Below, piece by piece: positions 1-5,343 of a DNA stretch of 5,343 nt (position 1 is its first letter; every line of letters starts with the position of its first letter). The notes below the pieces were generated by a model. That model searched no databases, had not been told where the DNA came from, and saw only the letters and a program-made list of their open reading frames with translations. The stretch lies in NCBI GenBank assembly GCA_902783615.1, contig CACZRQ010000046.1, positions 1-5,343 on the forward strand, read 5' to 3'. The stretch comes from an uncultured Bacteroidales bacterium (GTDB taxonomy: Bacteria; Bacteroidota; Bacteroidia; Bacteroidales; Bacteroidaceae). Made by a program: the position numbers and the translations under genes.

Positions 1-2175
1 AAGAACAAGCCACTCATCAAGTTCCTGAGTGAGCAAGGCATCAAGACGGGTATGCTGGCCACTGAGGAAATCTACATGGAGCAGAATATGAAGCGTATGC
101 ACGAGGTGACCGACCCACTCTATTTCGTCATCGACGAGAAGTTGAAGAGTGTGGAGCTCACCGACAAGGGTTTCGACGAGCTGAGTAGCTATACATCCGA
201 CCCAAGTTTCTTCGTGCTGCCTGATATTGTGACTCAATTGGCTGAGCTGGAAAATGATACTACGCTGAACGATGAGGAGCGTCTGGCTAAGAAAGACGAG
301 ATGCTGAACACCTATTCGCTGAGGGCTGAACGCGTGCACACTTTGATTCAGTTGCTGAAGGCTTACACCATGTTTGAGATCGACGTGGATTATGTGGTGC
401 TGAACGGTGAGGTGAAGATTGTGGACGAGCAGACGGGCCGTATCATGGAGGGTCGTCGTTGGTCAGACGGCTTGCACCAGGCTGTGGAATCGAAGGAACG
501 CGTGAAGATTGAAGGTGCTACGCAGACTTTCGCGACCATCACCCTGCAGAATTACTTCCGTATGTATCACAAGTTGGCTGGTATGACCGGTACTGCTGAG
601 ACAGAGGAAGGCGAGTTCTGGGACATCTACAAGTTGGAAGTGGTGGTGATCCCTACCAACCGTCCGGTGATTCGTAAAGACATGAACGACCGCGTTTACA
701 AGACTAAGCGCGAGAAATATAAGGCTGTGATTGAGGAAATTGAGAACATGGTTCAGCAGGGTCGCCCTGTATTGGTGGGTACCACCTCTGTAGAGATTTC
801 CGAAACCCTGAGCCGTATGCTTACCATGCGTAAGATCAAGCATAATGTGCTGAATGCCAAGCTGCATCAGCGCGAGGCTGAGATTGTGGCTCAGGCTGGT
901 CAGAGCAGCATCGTTACCATCGCCACCAACATGGCTGGTCGTGGTACCGACATCAAGCTGAGCAAAGAGGTGCGCGATGCTGGCGGTTTGGCCATCATCG
1001 GTACCGAGCGTCACGAGTCACGTCGTGTGGACCGTCAGCTGCGAGGCCGTTCCGGTCGTCAAGGCGACCCGGGTTCATCAGTCTTCTTCGTGTCTTTGGA
1101 AGACGACCTGATGCGTAAGTTTGCTTCCGAGAAGGTGGCTCGCCTCATGGACCGCTTTGGCTTCAAGGAAGGCGAGGTGCTGGAGCATCCGCTCATCACC
1201 AAGTCTATAGAGAATGCACAGAAGAAGGTGGAAGAGAACAACTTCGGTATCCGTAAGCACTTGCTCGACTACGATGATGTGATGAACAAGCAGCGTACTG
1301 TGATCTACGAGAAGCGTCGTCATGCCTTGATGGGCGAGCGTATCGGTATGGATATTGCCAACATGATTTGGGAACGTTGCGTCAATGCTACCCAGTTGGC
1401 TACTTACGACGATTGCAAGATGGAGATCCTGAAGACTTTCGCGCTGGAAACGCCTTTCAGCGAGGAAGATTTCATGAACAAGAACAAGGAGGATCTGGCT
1501 GGGCTGGTGTTCGACAATGCCATGGAGCAGTTCAAGAAGCGCACCGACCACATGAGCGAAATCGCTAATCCAGTCATCAAGCAGGTGTACGAAACGCAAG
1601 GTCAGATGTACGAGAACATCCTCATTCCTATCACCGATGGCCGCAAGATGTACAACATCTCTTGCAACCTCAAGGAGGCTTACGAGACAGAGTGCAAGGC
1701 TATCGTGAAGCAGTTTGAGAAGTCAATCCTGCTGCATGTCATCGATGAGGAATGGAAGGAGAACCTGCGTAGCCTCGACGAACTGCGTAATTCTGTACAG
1801 AATGCCCGCTACGAGCAGAAAGACCCGTTGGTGCTCTACAAGTTGGATTCAGCCAAGCTGTTCGACGATATGGTTGAGGTGATCAACAACGACACCATAT
1901 CTATTTTAATGCGTGGACAGATTCCACTGCAGGAGCCTCAGCAGGTGCAGCAAGCTGCCCCTGAAATGAAACAGGACACCAGTCAGTTGCGTGAGAATAA
2001 GCGTGAAGCACCAGAAGCGACAGGTGGCGATCCTGCTCAGCAGGCTGCAGCAGCTCGCGACACACGTGAGCAGCAGCGCACCCCTTACAAAGCCCCCAAG
2101 ACAGTAGGTCGCAATGACCCATGTCCATGCGGTAGTGGCAAGAAGTTCAAGAATTGCCACGGAAGAGGACTATAA
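1..2175 (+). CDS. secA: Preprotein translocase ATPase SecA, 3' part (5' end outside window)
   Basis: SecA is the cytosolic motor that uses ATP to push unfolded signal-peptide proteins through SecYEG. The frame is open from base 1 (KNKPLIKFL...), so this is a gene cut by the window edge; the ATG at 52 is internal. The 724 codons seen, in order, are: the end of the preprotein-binding region and the return into the first ATPase domain (VDEQTGRIMEGRRWSDGLHQ, 421-480); MTGTAE (583-600); IPTNRP; the second ATPase domain with GTTSVE, motif V IATNMAGRGTDIKL (919-960) and motif VI GTERHESRR...QLRGRSGRQGDPG (1000-1074); the scaffold-helix segment HLLDYDDVMNKQR (from 1258); the HVIDEEWKENL segment (from 1735); a Gln/Ala-rich linker (about 1930-2100); and a SEC-C zinc motif CxCx8CH (2122-2160). 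Walker A and DEAD-type motifs lie upstream, unseen. Bacteroidetes SecA is usually about 1,100 residues, so roughly 370-400 are missing. No frameshift or missing motif is visible. Identification is very secure. Confidence 0.98.
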   Translation, partial: KNKPLIKFLSEQGIKTGMLATEEIYMEQNMKRMHEVTDPLYFVIDEKLKSVELTDKGFDELSSYTSDPSFFVLPDIVTQLAELENDTTLNDEERLAKKDEMLNTYSLRAERVHTLIQLLKAYTMFEIDVDYVVLNGEVKIVDEQTGRIMEGRRWSDGLHQAVESKERVKIEGATQTFATITLQNYFRMYHKLAGMTGTAETEEGEFWDIYKLEVVVIPTNRPVIRKDMNDRVYKTKREKYKAVIEEIENMVQQGRPVLVGTTSVEISETLSRMLTMRKIKHNVLNAKLHQREAEIVAQAGQSSIVTIATNMAGRGTDIKLSKEVRDAGGLAIIGTERHESRRVDRQLRGRSGRQGDPGSSVFFVSLEDDLMRKFASEKVARLMDRFGFKEGEVLEHPLITKSIENAQKKVEENNFGIRKHLLDYDDVMNKQRTVIYEKRRHALMGERIGMDIANMIWERCVNATQLATYDDCKMEILKTFALETPFSEEDFMNKNKEDLAGLVFDNAMEQFKKRTDHMSEIANPVIKQVYETQGQMYENILIPITDGRKMYNISCNLKEAYETECKAIVKQFEKSILLHVIDEEWKENLRSLDELRNSVQNARYEQKDPLVLYKLDSAKLFDDMVEVINNDTISILMRGQIPLQEPQQVQQAAPEMKQDTSQLRENKREAPEATGGDPAQQAAAARDTREQQRTPYKAPKTVGRNDPCPCGSGKKFKNCHGRGL

Positions 2176-2181
2176 ATATTT

Positions 2182-2209
2182 ACGATTGACGATTGACAAT
2201 TGACAATTA
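2182..2209. repeat. Four tandem heptamers directly before the lipoprotein start codon
   Basis: The units are ACGATTG (2182-2188), ACGATTG (2189-2195), ACAATTG (2196-2202) and ACAATTA (2203-2209). They are followed by TT and the ATG at 2212. The units drift from CG to CA along the array, and the last one changes its final base. The array fills 28 of the 36 bases between the secA stop and the lipoprotein start, so it forms the ribosome-loading region of the downstream gene. No Shine-Dalgarno sequence is present, which is normal for Bacteroidetes. The repeat is seen directly; any role in tuning translation or as a dispersed genomic repeat is inference. Confidence 0.9.
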
Positions 2210-2211
2210 TT

Positions 2212-3270
2212 ATGAAAAAGGTATTGTTAATATGGGTTAGTTTAGTGCTGTTATGTGGATGCCAAAGCATCGACCAGCTGTCAATCGACTACCTGCTGCC
2301 AGCTGAGATGAGCTTTCCTAACCAGCTCAGAAAGGTAGCAGTAGTGAATAATATGCCAGCAGAAGCCGACATCACATTGGATCGTCATTTTACCGACAAG
2401 CCAAACGTGAACAACCGTACACAATACCGCAAAACGCAATACCTCTTGGGCGATGGCAAAATCGTCACAGAGGCGTTGGCACAGGCATTGGCAGATGGTG
2501 ACTACTTCGATACCGTCATCATCTGCGACTCTGCCTTGTGGGCCGACAACCGGGAGGAACGTGACCAAACCCTTACTCAGGAAGAGGTGAACACCTTAGC
2601 CAATCAGTTGGATGTCGATTTCCTGATAGCTATCGAGCATTTGGAACTGCGTGTGGAACAGCATGCATCTCCCGATCCCTATTTTGGCATGTTCGTTGCC
2701 AACACTGATGTAAAGGTGTCCCCCACCGTTCGCATTTACCTCCCCCAGCAATCCCCTCGCACAGCTATCAACAAGGTTGACAGCATCTTCTGGCAAGGTT
2801 TTGGTCAGGAAATCAACGAGGCAGTGCACGATCTGCCTAACCTGCAGCGGGTTGCCAAGGAGGCTTCTGCCTATGCTGGCGAGTTCGTCGCCAAGACCTT
2901 CGTGCCTTACTGGCAAACGGCCAACCGTTATTATTTCACCAACGGCTCCATAGGCATGCGCGACGCTGTAGTGGCTGTGAAAGAAGACAACTGGGATGAA
3001 GCGGTTCGCCTGTGGCAGAAAACATTCGATGAAAATAAGAGTGTGAAGAAAAAGATGTATGCATCATTCAACCTGGCTTTGGGCTATGAGATGCTGGAAA
3101 ATATCGATGAGGCCATCAGCTGGGCAACGAAAGCGCATCAATATGCCCAGCAAGCCAGTCAGCCCGACGTGATGCAGCTGGCAGTCACTTATCTCCAGCA
3201 ATTAAGTGACAGAAAGCAGAGTTATGCCAATGTAAAGATGCAGATGCAGCGTTTTGAAGAAGAATTTTAG
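2212..3270 (+). CDS. TPR-containing outer-membrane-type lipoprotein of unknown function
   Basis: The protein has 352 residues from the ATG at 2212. An upstream in-frame TTG at 2200 would add MTII in front of a normal signal peptide and lies inside the heptamer repeat, so the ATG is preferred. Residues 1-16 form a short lipoprotein signal (two Lys, a Leu/Val/Ile core, then LLCGC) with Cys17 as the likely lipidated residue. A soluble body follows; its early segment FPNQLRKVAVVNNMP (35-49) looks like a beta strand and resembles the start of Bacteroidales lipoproteins that I recall as DUF6340, an assignment I cannot confirm here. Residues about 250-316 look like two TPR units (EDNWDEAVRLWQKTF, then ASFNLALGYEMLENIDEAIS), suggesting protein-protein binding. 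It starts 36 bp after secA with no promoter box between, so it is probably co-transcribed with secA. No enzyme motif is visible. The residues after Cys17 (QSIDQ) are not the acidic surface-export signal, so a periplasmic-facing anchor is as likely as surface exposure. Confidence 0.88.
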   Translation: MKKVLLIWVSLVLLCGCQSIDQLSIDYLLPAEMSFPNQLRKVAVVNNMPAEADITLDRHFTDKPNVNNRTQYRKTQYLLGDGKIVTEALAQALADGDYFDTVIICDSALWADNREERDQTLTQEEVNTLANQLDVDFLIAIEHLELRVEQHASPDPYFGMFVANTDVKVSPTVRIYLPQQSPRTAINKVDSIFWQGFGQEINEAVHDLPNLQRVAKEASAYAGEFVAKTFVPYWQTANRYYFTNGSIGMRDAVVAVKEDNWDEAVRLWQKTFDENKSVKKKMYASFNLALGYEMLENIDEAISWATKAHQYAQQASQPDVMQLAVTYLQQLSDRKQSYANVKMQMQRFEEEF

Positions 3271-3273
3271 GCT

Positions 3274-3309
3274 TTTGTGCATCACTTTTGCAAAAAATGC
3301 TTAAATTTG
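3274..3309 (+). promoter_or_regulatory. Bacteroidetes-type promoter for the acidic protein gene
   Basis: TAAATTTG at 3302-3309 is a perfect match to the Bacteroidetes -7 box TAnnTTTG. A TTTG at 3274-3277 could be the -33 element, but the gap is 24 bases, somewhat longer than usually described; a second TTTG at 3287-3290 is too close. The box ends 23 bases before the ATG at 3333, so the untranslated leader would be short, about 15-20 bases. It sits in a 62-bp gap just after the lipoprotein stop, so the acidic protein gene may have its own start of transcription as well as read-through from secA. Confidence 0.55.
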
Positions 3310-3332
3310 CCCGATAAATAATCTGTTAGTAT

Positions 3333-3776
3333 ATGAAACTGAACGAATCATCATCCGCACAGCTCAAGGCGACCATCCGCAAAGCCATCGGCAAGTACAT
3401 GGCCGACGAAGAGTCTTTTGTTACCGACATCCATTTCCTGGCAAACTCCCAAACTGGTTCCTGCACGTTGTTCGACGACGATGATCAAGAGTTGGGACAT
3501 ACCACTATCAAAGAATGGGTGGCTTACGAAGGTGATGATTTCGACGAACAGACGGAAGAGATTTTGAGCGCCATCCTCCACGAGATGAAGGATGCCAATG
3601 ATTTCGACAAACTACAGATTATCAAGCCCTACTCTTTTACCCTCATCGACGAGGACAAGGAAACCCTTGCCGAGCTCTTGCTCATGGATGATGATACCCT
3701 CATCGTCACCGATGAGCTCTTGAAAGGCCTCGACGAAGAACTCAACGACTTCCTCAAGGATCTCCTCTCTCGATAA
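3333..3776 (+). CDS. Small highly acidic cytoplasmic protein, unknown function
   Basis: The protein has 147 residues starting MKLNESSSAQ. I do not recognise an assigned function. It has no signal peptide, no membrane segment and one Cys (44), so it should be cytoplasmic. About a quarter of the residues are acidic (21 Asp and 16 Glu against 13 Lys/Arg), giving a strong net negative charge. The layout reads as an N-terminal helix (about 8-24), a beta-rich middle with FDDDDQELG (47-55) and EWVAYEGDDFDE (61-72), a helix (73-90), a strand-turn-strand section IIKPYSFTLIDED (96-108), an MDDDTLIV strand (118-125) and a C-terminal amphipathic helix (126-147). The clean domain-like pattern, ordinary codon use and a promoter box in front argue that it is a real, structured protein. 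The ATG at 3333 is the first in frame, and the gene ends right before the terminator. A partner-binding or nucleic-acid-mimic role is conceivable but not shown. Confidence 0.85.
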   Translation: MKLNESSSAQLKATIRKAIGKYMADEESFVTDIHFLANSQTGSCTLFDDDDQELGHTTIKEWVAYEGDDFDEQTEEILSAILHEMKDANDFDKLQIIKPYSFTLIDEDKETLAELLLMDDDTLIVTDELLKGLDEELNDFLKDLLSR

Positions 3777-3778
3777 AA

Positions 3779-3810
3779 AAGACTCTCCCCCATGACTGAG
3801 GGAGAGTTTT
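3779..3810. terminator. Bidirectional intrinsic terminator between convergent genes
   Basis: ACTCTCCC (3782-3789) pairs perfectly with GGGAGAGT (3800-3807) around a 10-base loop. A G-T pair and two A-T pairs at the base extend the stem to 3779-3810. Read on the + strand, the stem runs into TTTTATAT; read on the - strand it runs into CTTTTTT. It lies just after the stop of the acidic protein gene (3776) and 24 bases beyond the serpin stop (3834), so it can serve both converging transcripts. Confidence 0.85.
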
Positions 3811-3833
3811 ATATAATGAAGGAGGGAGTCTGT

Positions 3834-5177
3834 CTATCTCCCATAGTACCCTATAAACAACGGGCAGAACGTATTACTTTCCACGATTGCATATACGAAC
3901 GGGCGGTCCAACCTCATCGTCTTGCTCTCCAACGGAGGCTGTACTGATGTATTCCGTTTGATGATATCCGTCACTGCAGCAGCCTCAGCCCCTTCCTCAT
4001 CCATCAGGAAGAACGTCTTCTGCAATGCCTTCAAGCCCGATGACAAGTCTTTCTCCTCAAAAAACTTCATCTCATACGGATCAAACGTCAACGATGGGTT
4101 GATATTCCCCATCAGACCGAAAAGTTTCTCCTCGGTATATTCAGCCGTAAACTTCGGAGCATACAGGTTCAGATTCACTTTCCTATCTCGCTTGGCAACG
4201 GCATTGTAATCCAAATGAGTCAAAGCATCCTCCATGGCAACACCCTCTTTCGGCAACACAAACAGCATCTGGAAGGCACCATCAACGAACGGCTTCATAG
4301 CACACTCATACTGATTCGTTTCCTGATAGAAAGCCTGATGATCCACATGCATCATATCCACCTCCTCCTTTTGTCCATTGGCATAATGGAAAGGCTGCTT
4401 GGCTGTCTCAGCCTTGACGAACGGTGTTTCCCACCAAGACTTGAAATATACGGCGTTCATCAAATGGAACACTTCATCTTCCGAGGTCTTGTCCACCATG
4501 TGAGGAATGCGGTTGTTGGTATTCTCGGCACACCAGGCATTGATGATGTCCTTCGTCTTGCTGTCGGAAAAGTCCACAGCCTCGGTCTTGGCAGCATAAT
4601 AATTCTGAATGGTAGTGAGGAATGCAGACAGAGCAGTGTAATGCTTATTGTACCAGAACGAGTTGGCACTCTTGAAGATAGCAGCCTCGTCGGCCTTCTC
4701 GATACCAGTCATCATGGTATGGAAGAAATCGTTCACCTGCTCCTTCGTATAGGTATCCAAGCCCAATGTCTTCAGCAATTCCTGCAAGGTCTTACCCGAT
4801 AAGCCATTCATGAACATGCCCAAATCCACCTCCAAGCTGATGGGCGATATCATCAGGTTCACCCCTGGATCACGGTTCACATACGCTTCCTTGAACAATT
4901 TCCAAGAGAAATCCGCCAGGTTGCTATTCATAACCTGCTGCGTTTCATCCAGCACCACAGGCTTATAGCTATGACGTGTCTCCGGATTGTCCTCAGGCCC
5001 TGCAGGTTGAGAAGGTTCTTCCGGTTCCTCTGGTTCAGAGGGCTCAGGATTCACAGGCGTTGGCTCCACCTTTTGCGGTTCTTCCGGTTCCGGGTTAATC
5101 ACTTCTTTCCCACTGTCACCACATGCCCACATACAGAGTGATGCAGCCATTGCCAAAATTATCGTTTGCATCTTCAT
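3834..5177 (-). CDS. Secreted lipoprotein-like serpin, predicted inhibitory
   Basis: Serpins trap serine or cysteine proteases by a cleavable reactive loop that inserts into a beta sheet. This 447-residue protein has an N-terminal signal (1-18) ending WAC, with Cys19 a probable lipid anchor; Met-Trp at -3/-2 is not ideal, so simple secretion remains possible. Residues about 28-66 are a Pro/Glu-rich stalk. The serpin fold follows: shutter motif NLMISPISL (107-115), SANSFWYN (170-177), INAWCAENTNNRI (212-224), NAVYFKSWWETPF (241-253), PKFTAEY (341-347), hinge EEGAEAAAVT (394-403) and a full match to the serpin signature MRLDRPFVYAI (421-431), ending FIGYYGR. The short-residue hinge (Gly at P15, Ala at P14 and P12-P10) fits an inhibitor rather than a non-inhibitory relative. 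Counting from the hinge puts P1-P1' at Thr410-Ser411, but Lys407-Arg408 is nearby and the loop is about five residues longer than in alpha-1-antitrypsin, so the true cut site is uncertain. Miropin of Tannerella forsythia is a family precedent. It is convergent with the upstream genes and has its own promoter. Confidence 0.95.
   Translation of the reverse strand: MKMQTIILAMAASLCMWACGDSGKEVINPEPEEPQKVEPTPVNPEPSEPEEPEEPSQPAGPEDNPETRHSYKPVVLDETQQVMNSNLADFSWKLFKEAYVNRDPGVNLMISPISLEVDLGMFMNGLSGKTLQELLKTLGLDTYTKEQVNDFFHTMMTGIEKADEAAIFKSANSFWYNKHYTALSAFLTTIQNYYAAKTEAVDFSDSKTKDIINAWCAENTNNRIPHMVDKTSEDEVFHLMNAVYFKSWWETPFVKAETAKQPFHYANGQKEEVDMMHVDHQAFYQETNQYECAMKPFVDGAFQMLFVLPKEGVAMEDALTHLDYNAVAKRDRKVNLNLYAPKFTAEYTEEKLFGLMGNINPSLTFDPYEMKFFEEKDLSSGLKALQKTFFLMDEEGAEAAAVTDIIKRNTSVQPPLESKTMRLDRPFVYAIVESNTFCPLFIGYYGR
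5014..5091 (-). repeat. 15-bp direct repeat within the serpin stalk
   Basis: The 15-mer GGAACCGGAAGAACC (minus strand) occurs at 5091-5077 and again at 5028-5014, exactly 63 bases apart, which is 21 codons. Both copies lie in the same frame and encode EPEEP (residues 30-34 and 51-55). Recombination or slippage between them would delete or add 21 residues of stalk without breaking the frame, so the stalk length may vary between strains. The identity and spacing are read from the sequence; the variation is inference. Confidence 0.8.
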
Positions 5178-5195
5178 AGTCTCAAGTTTTGTTTA

Positions 5196-5231
5196 CAAAT
5201 TTACTCGCTTTCTACGTATATAAATGCCAAA
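5196..5231 (-). promoter_or_regulatory. Bacteroidetes-type promoter for the serpin gene
   Basis: On the minus strand TAAATTTG (5203-5196) matches the Bacteroidetes -7 box TAnnTTTG, and it ends 18 bases before the serpin ATG. A TTTG at 5231-5228 is a candidate -33 element, separated by 24 bases, which is longer than usual. The leader would be short, about 10-14 bases, with an A-rich stretch (AAACAAAAC) and no Shine-Dalgarno sequence before the start. The -7 match is good; the -33 assignment is weak. Confidence 0.5.
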
Positions 5232-5290
5232 TCCCGAAAACATTGCATCCCATTAACAATATTTAGCAAAACAAAATGAGGTTCAGTTGT

Positions 5291-5343
5291 GATTAGCCCA
5301 GTAAGGGTAACAGAACATAGGCGTTGTCCGCAAGGATTAGCCC
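5291..5343. repeat. 9-bp direct repeat and small hairpin at the window edge
   Basis: GATTAGCCC occurs at 5291-5299 and again at 5335-5343, with starts 44 bases apart. Just before and partly within the second copy, GTCC-GCAA-GGAT (5326-5337) can fold as a short stem with a GNRA-type loop, and GGC (5320-5322) can pair with GCC (5340-5342) outside it. The window ends inside this region, so it is unclear whether more copies follow. Two copies of nine bases are not enough to call a CRISPR or a tandem array. Confidence 0.4.
5293..5343 (-). other. Possible 3' end of an upstream minus-strand reading frame
   Basis: Reading leftward from the window edge, one minus-strand frame stays open for 16 codons and ends at TAA (5295-5293), giving GLILADNAYVLLPLLG. 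It could be the last residues of a gene lying to the right, in which case the serpin would follow it by about 115 bases in the same direction. It could also be chance, or part of a dispersed intergenic repeat. Sixteen codons are too few to decide. Confidence 0.2.

Noticed and set aside
463..1014. Long minus-strand open frame opposite secA
   Set aside because: It is antisense to the best-conserved ATPase motifs, has His/Leu-rich composition typical of a shadow frame, and shows no recognisable domain.
2194..2206. TTGACA inside the heptamer array as a sigma-70 -35 box
   Set aside because: Bacteroidetes housekeeping promoters use TTTG/TAnnTTTG, no TAnnTTTG follows before the ATG, and the TTGACA is a by-product of the repeat unit.
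2200..2211. In-frame TTG start for the lipoprotein, four codons upstream of the ATG
   Set aside because: It lies inside the heptamer array and would place MTII before a complete lipoprotein signal; the ATG at 2212 gives a standard MKK start.
3821..3842. Second stem-loop (GGGAG ... CTCCC) next to the serpin stop
   Set aside because: The stem is only 5 bp and overlaps the end of the serpin gene, with no T-run; the neighbouring 3782-3807 stem is a far better terminator.
4215..4802. 195-codon plus-strand frame opposite the serpin
   Set aside because: It is antisense to conserved serpin core motifs, has no family-like pattern and has no promoter box; it is a shadow of the serpin codons.
5291..5343. 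CRISPR array start
   Set aside because: There are only two copies of 9 bases; CRISPR repeats are normally over 20 bases, and no cas gene is present.

Overview
This window looks like a chromosomal segment from a Bacteroidales bacterium, most likely a Prevotella- or Bacteroides-type gut or oral commensal. Three things support this. The SecA has the long Bacteroidetes-style body and a C-terminal zinc motif. Two intergenic regions carry the Bacteroidetes -7 promoter box (TAnnTTTG). The gene starts lack Shine-Dalgarno sequences and have A/T-rich leaders. The genus is inferred; no rRNA is present to fix it.

Left part, + strand: the window opens inside secA, and about the last 724 codons are present (late preprotein-binding region, second ATPase domain, helical domains and SEC-C zinc motif). 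Only 36 bp separate it from a gene for a 352-residue TPR-containing lipoprotein of unknown function. That gap is mostly four copies of a 7-bp repeat that run up to the lipoprotein start codon, and no promoter is visible in it, so secA and the lipoprotein are probably co-transcribed. A 62-bp gap with a recognisable Bacteroidetes promoter then leads to a small, very acidic cytoplasmic protein of 147 residues that I can describe but not assign.

Right part, - strand: a convergent gene encodes a 447-residue secreted, probably lipid-anchored serpin (serine protease inhibitor) with an intact inhibitory hinge and a Pro/Glu-rich stalk. The two convergent units are separated by a stem-loop with T-runs on both sides, which can terminate transcription from both directions. 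The serpin has its own candidate promoter in the 166 bp to its right. The outer part of that region, at the window edge, holds a 9-bp direct repeat, a small hairpin and a short open minus-strand frame that may be the tail of an upstream gene or of a dispersed repeat.

Functionally, SecA drives export of signal-peptide proteins through SecYEG, and both the TPR lipoprotein and the serpin would be clients of that route. The serpin would then protect the cell surface from host or neighbour proteases. I see no phage, IS, CRISPR, tRNA or rRNA, and no convincing new multi-gene system. The points most worth following up are the heptamer repeat at the lipoprotein start, the serpin reactive loop and the unassigned acidic protein.
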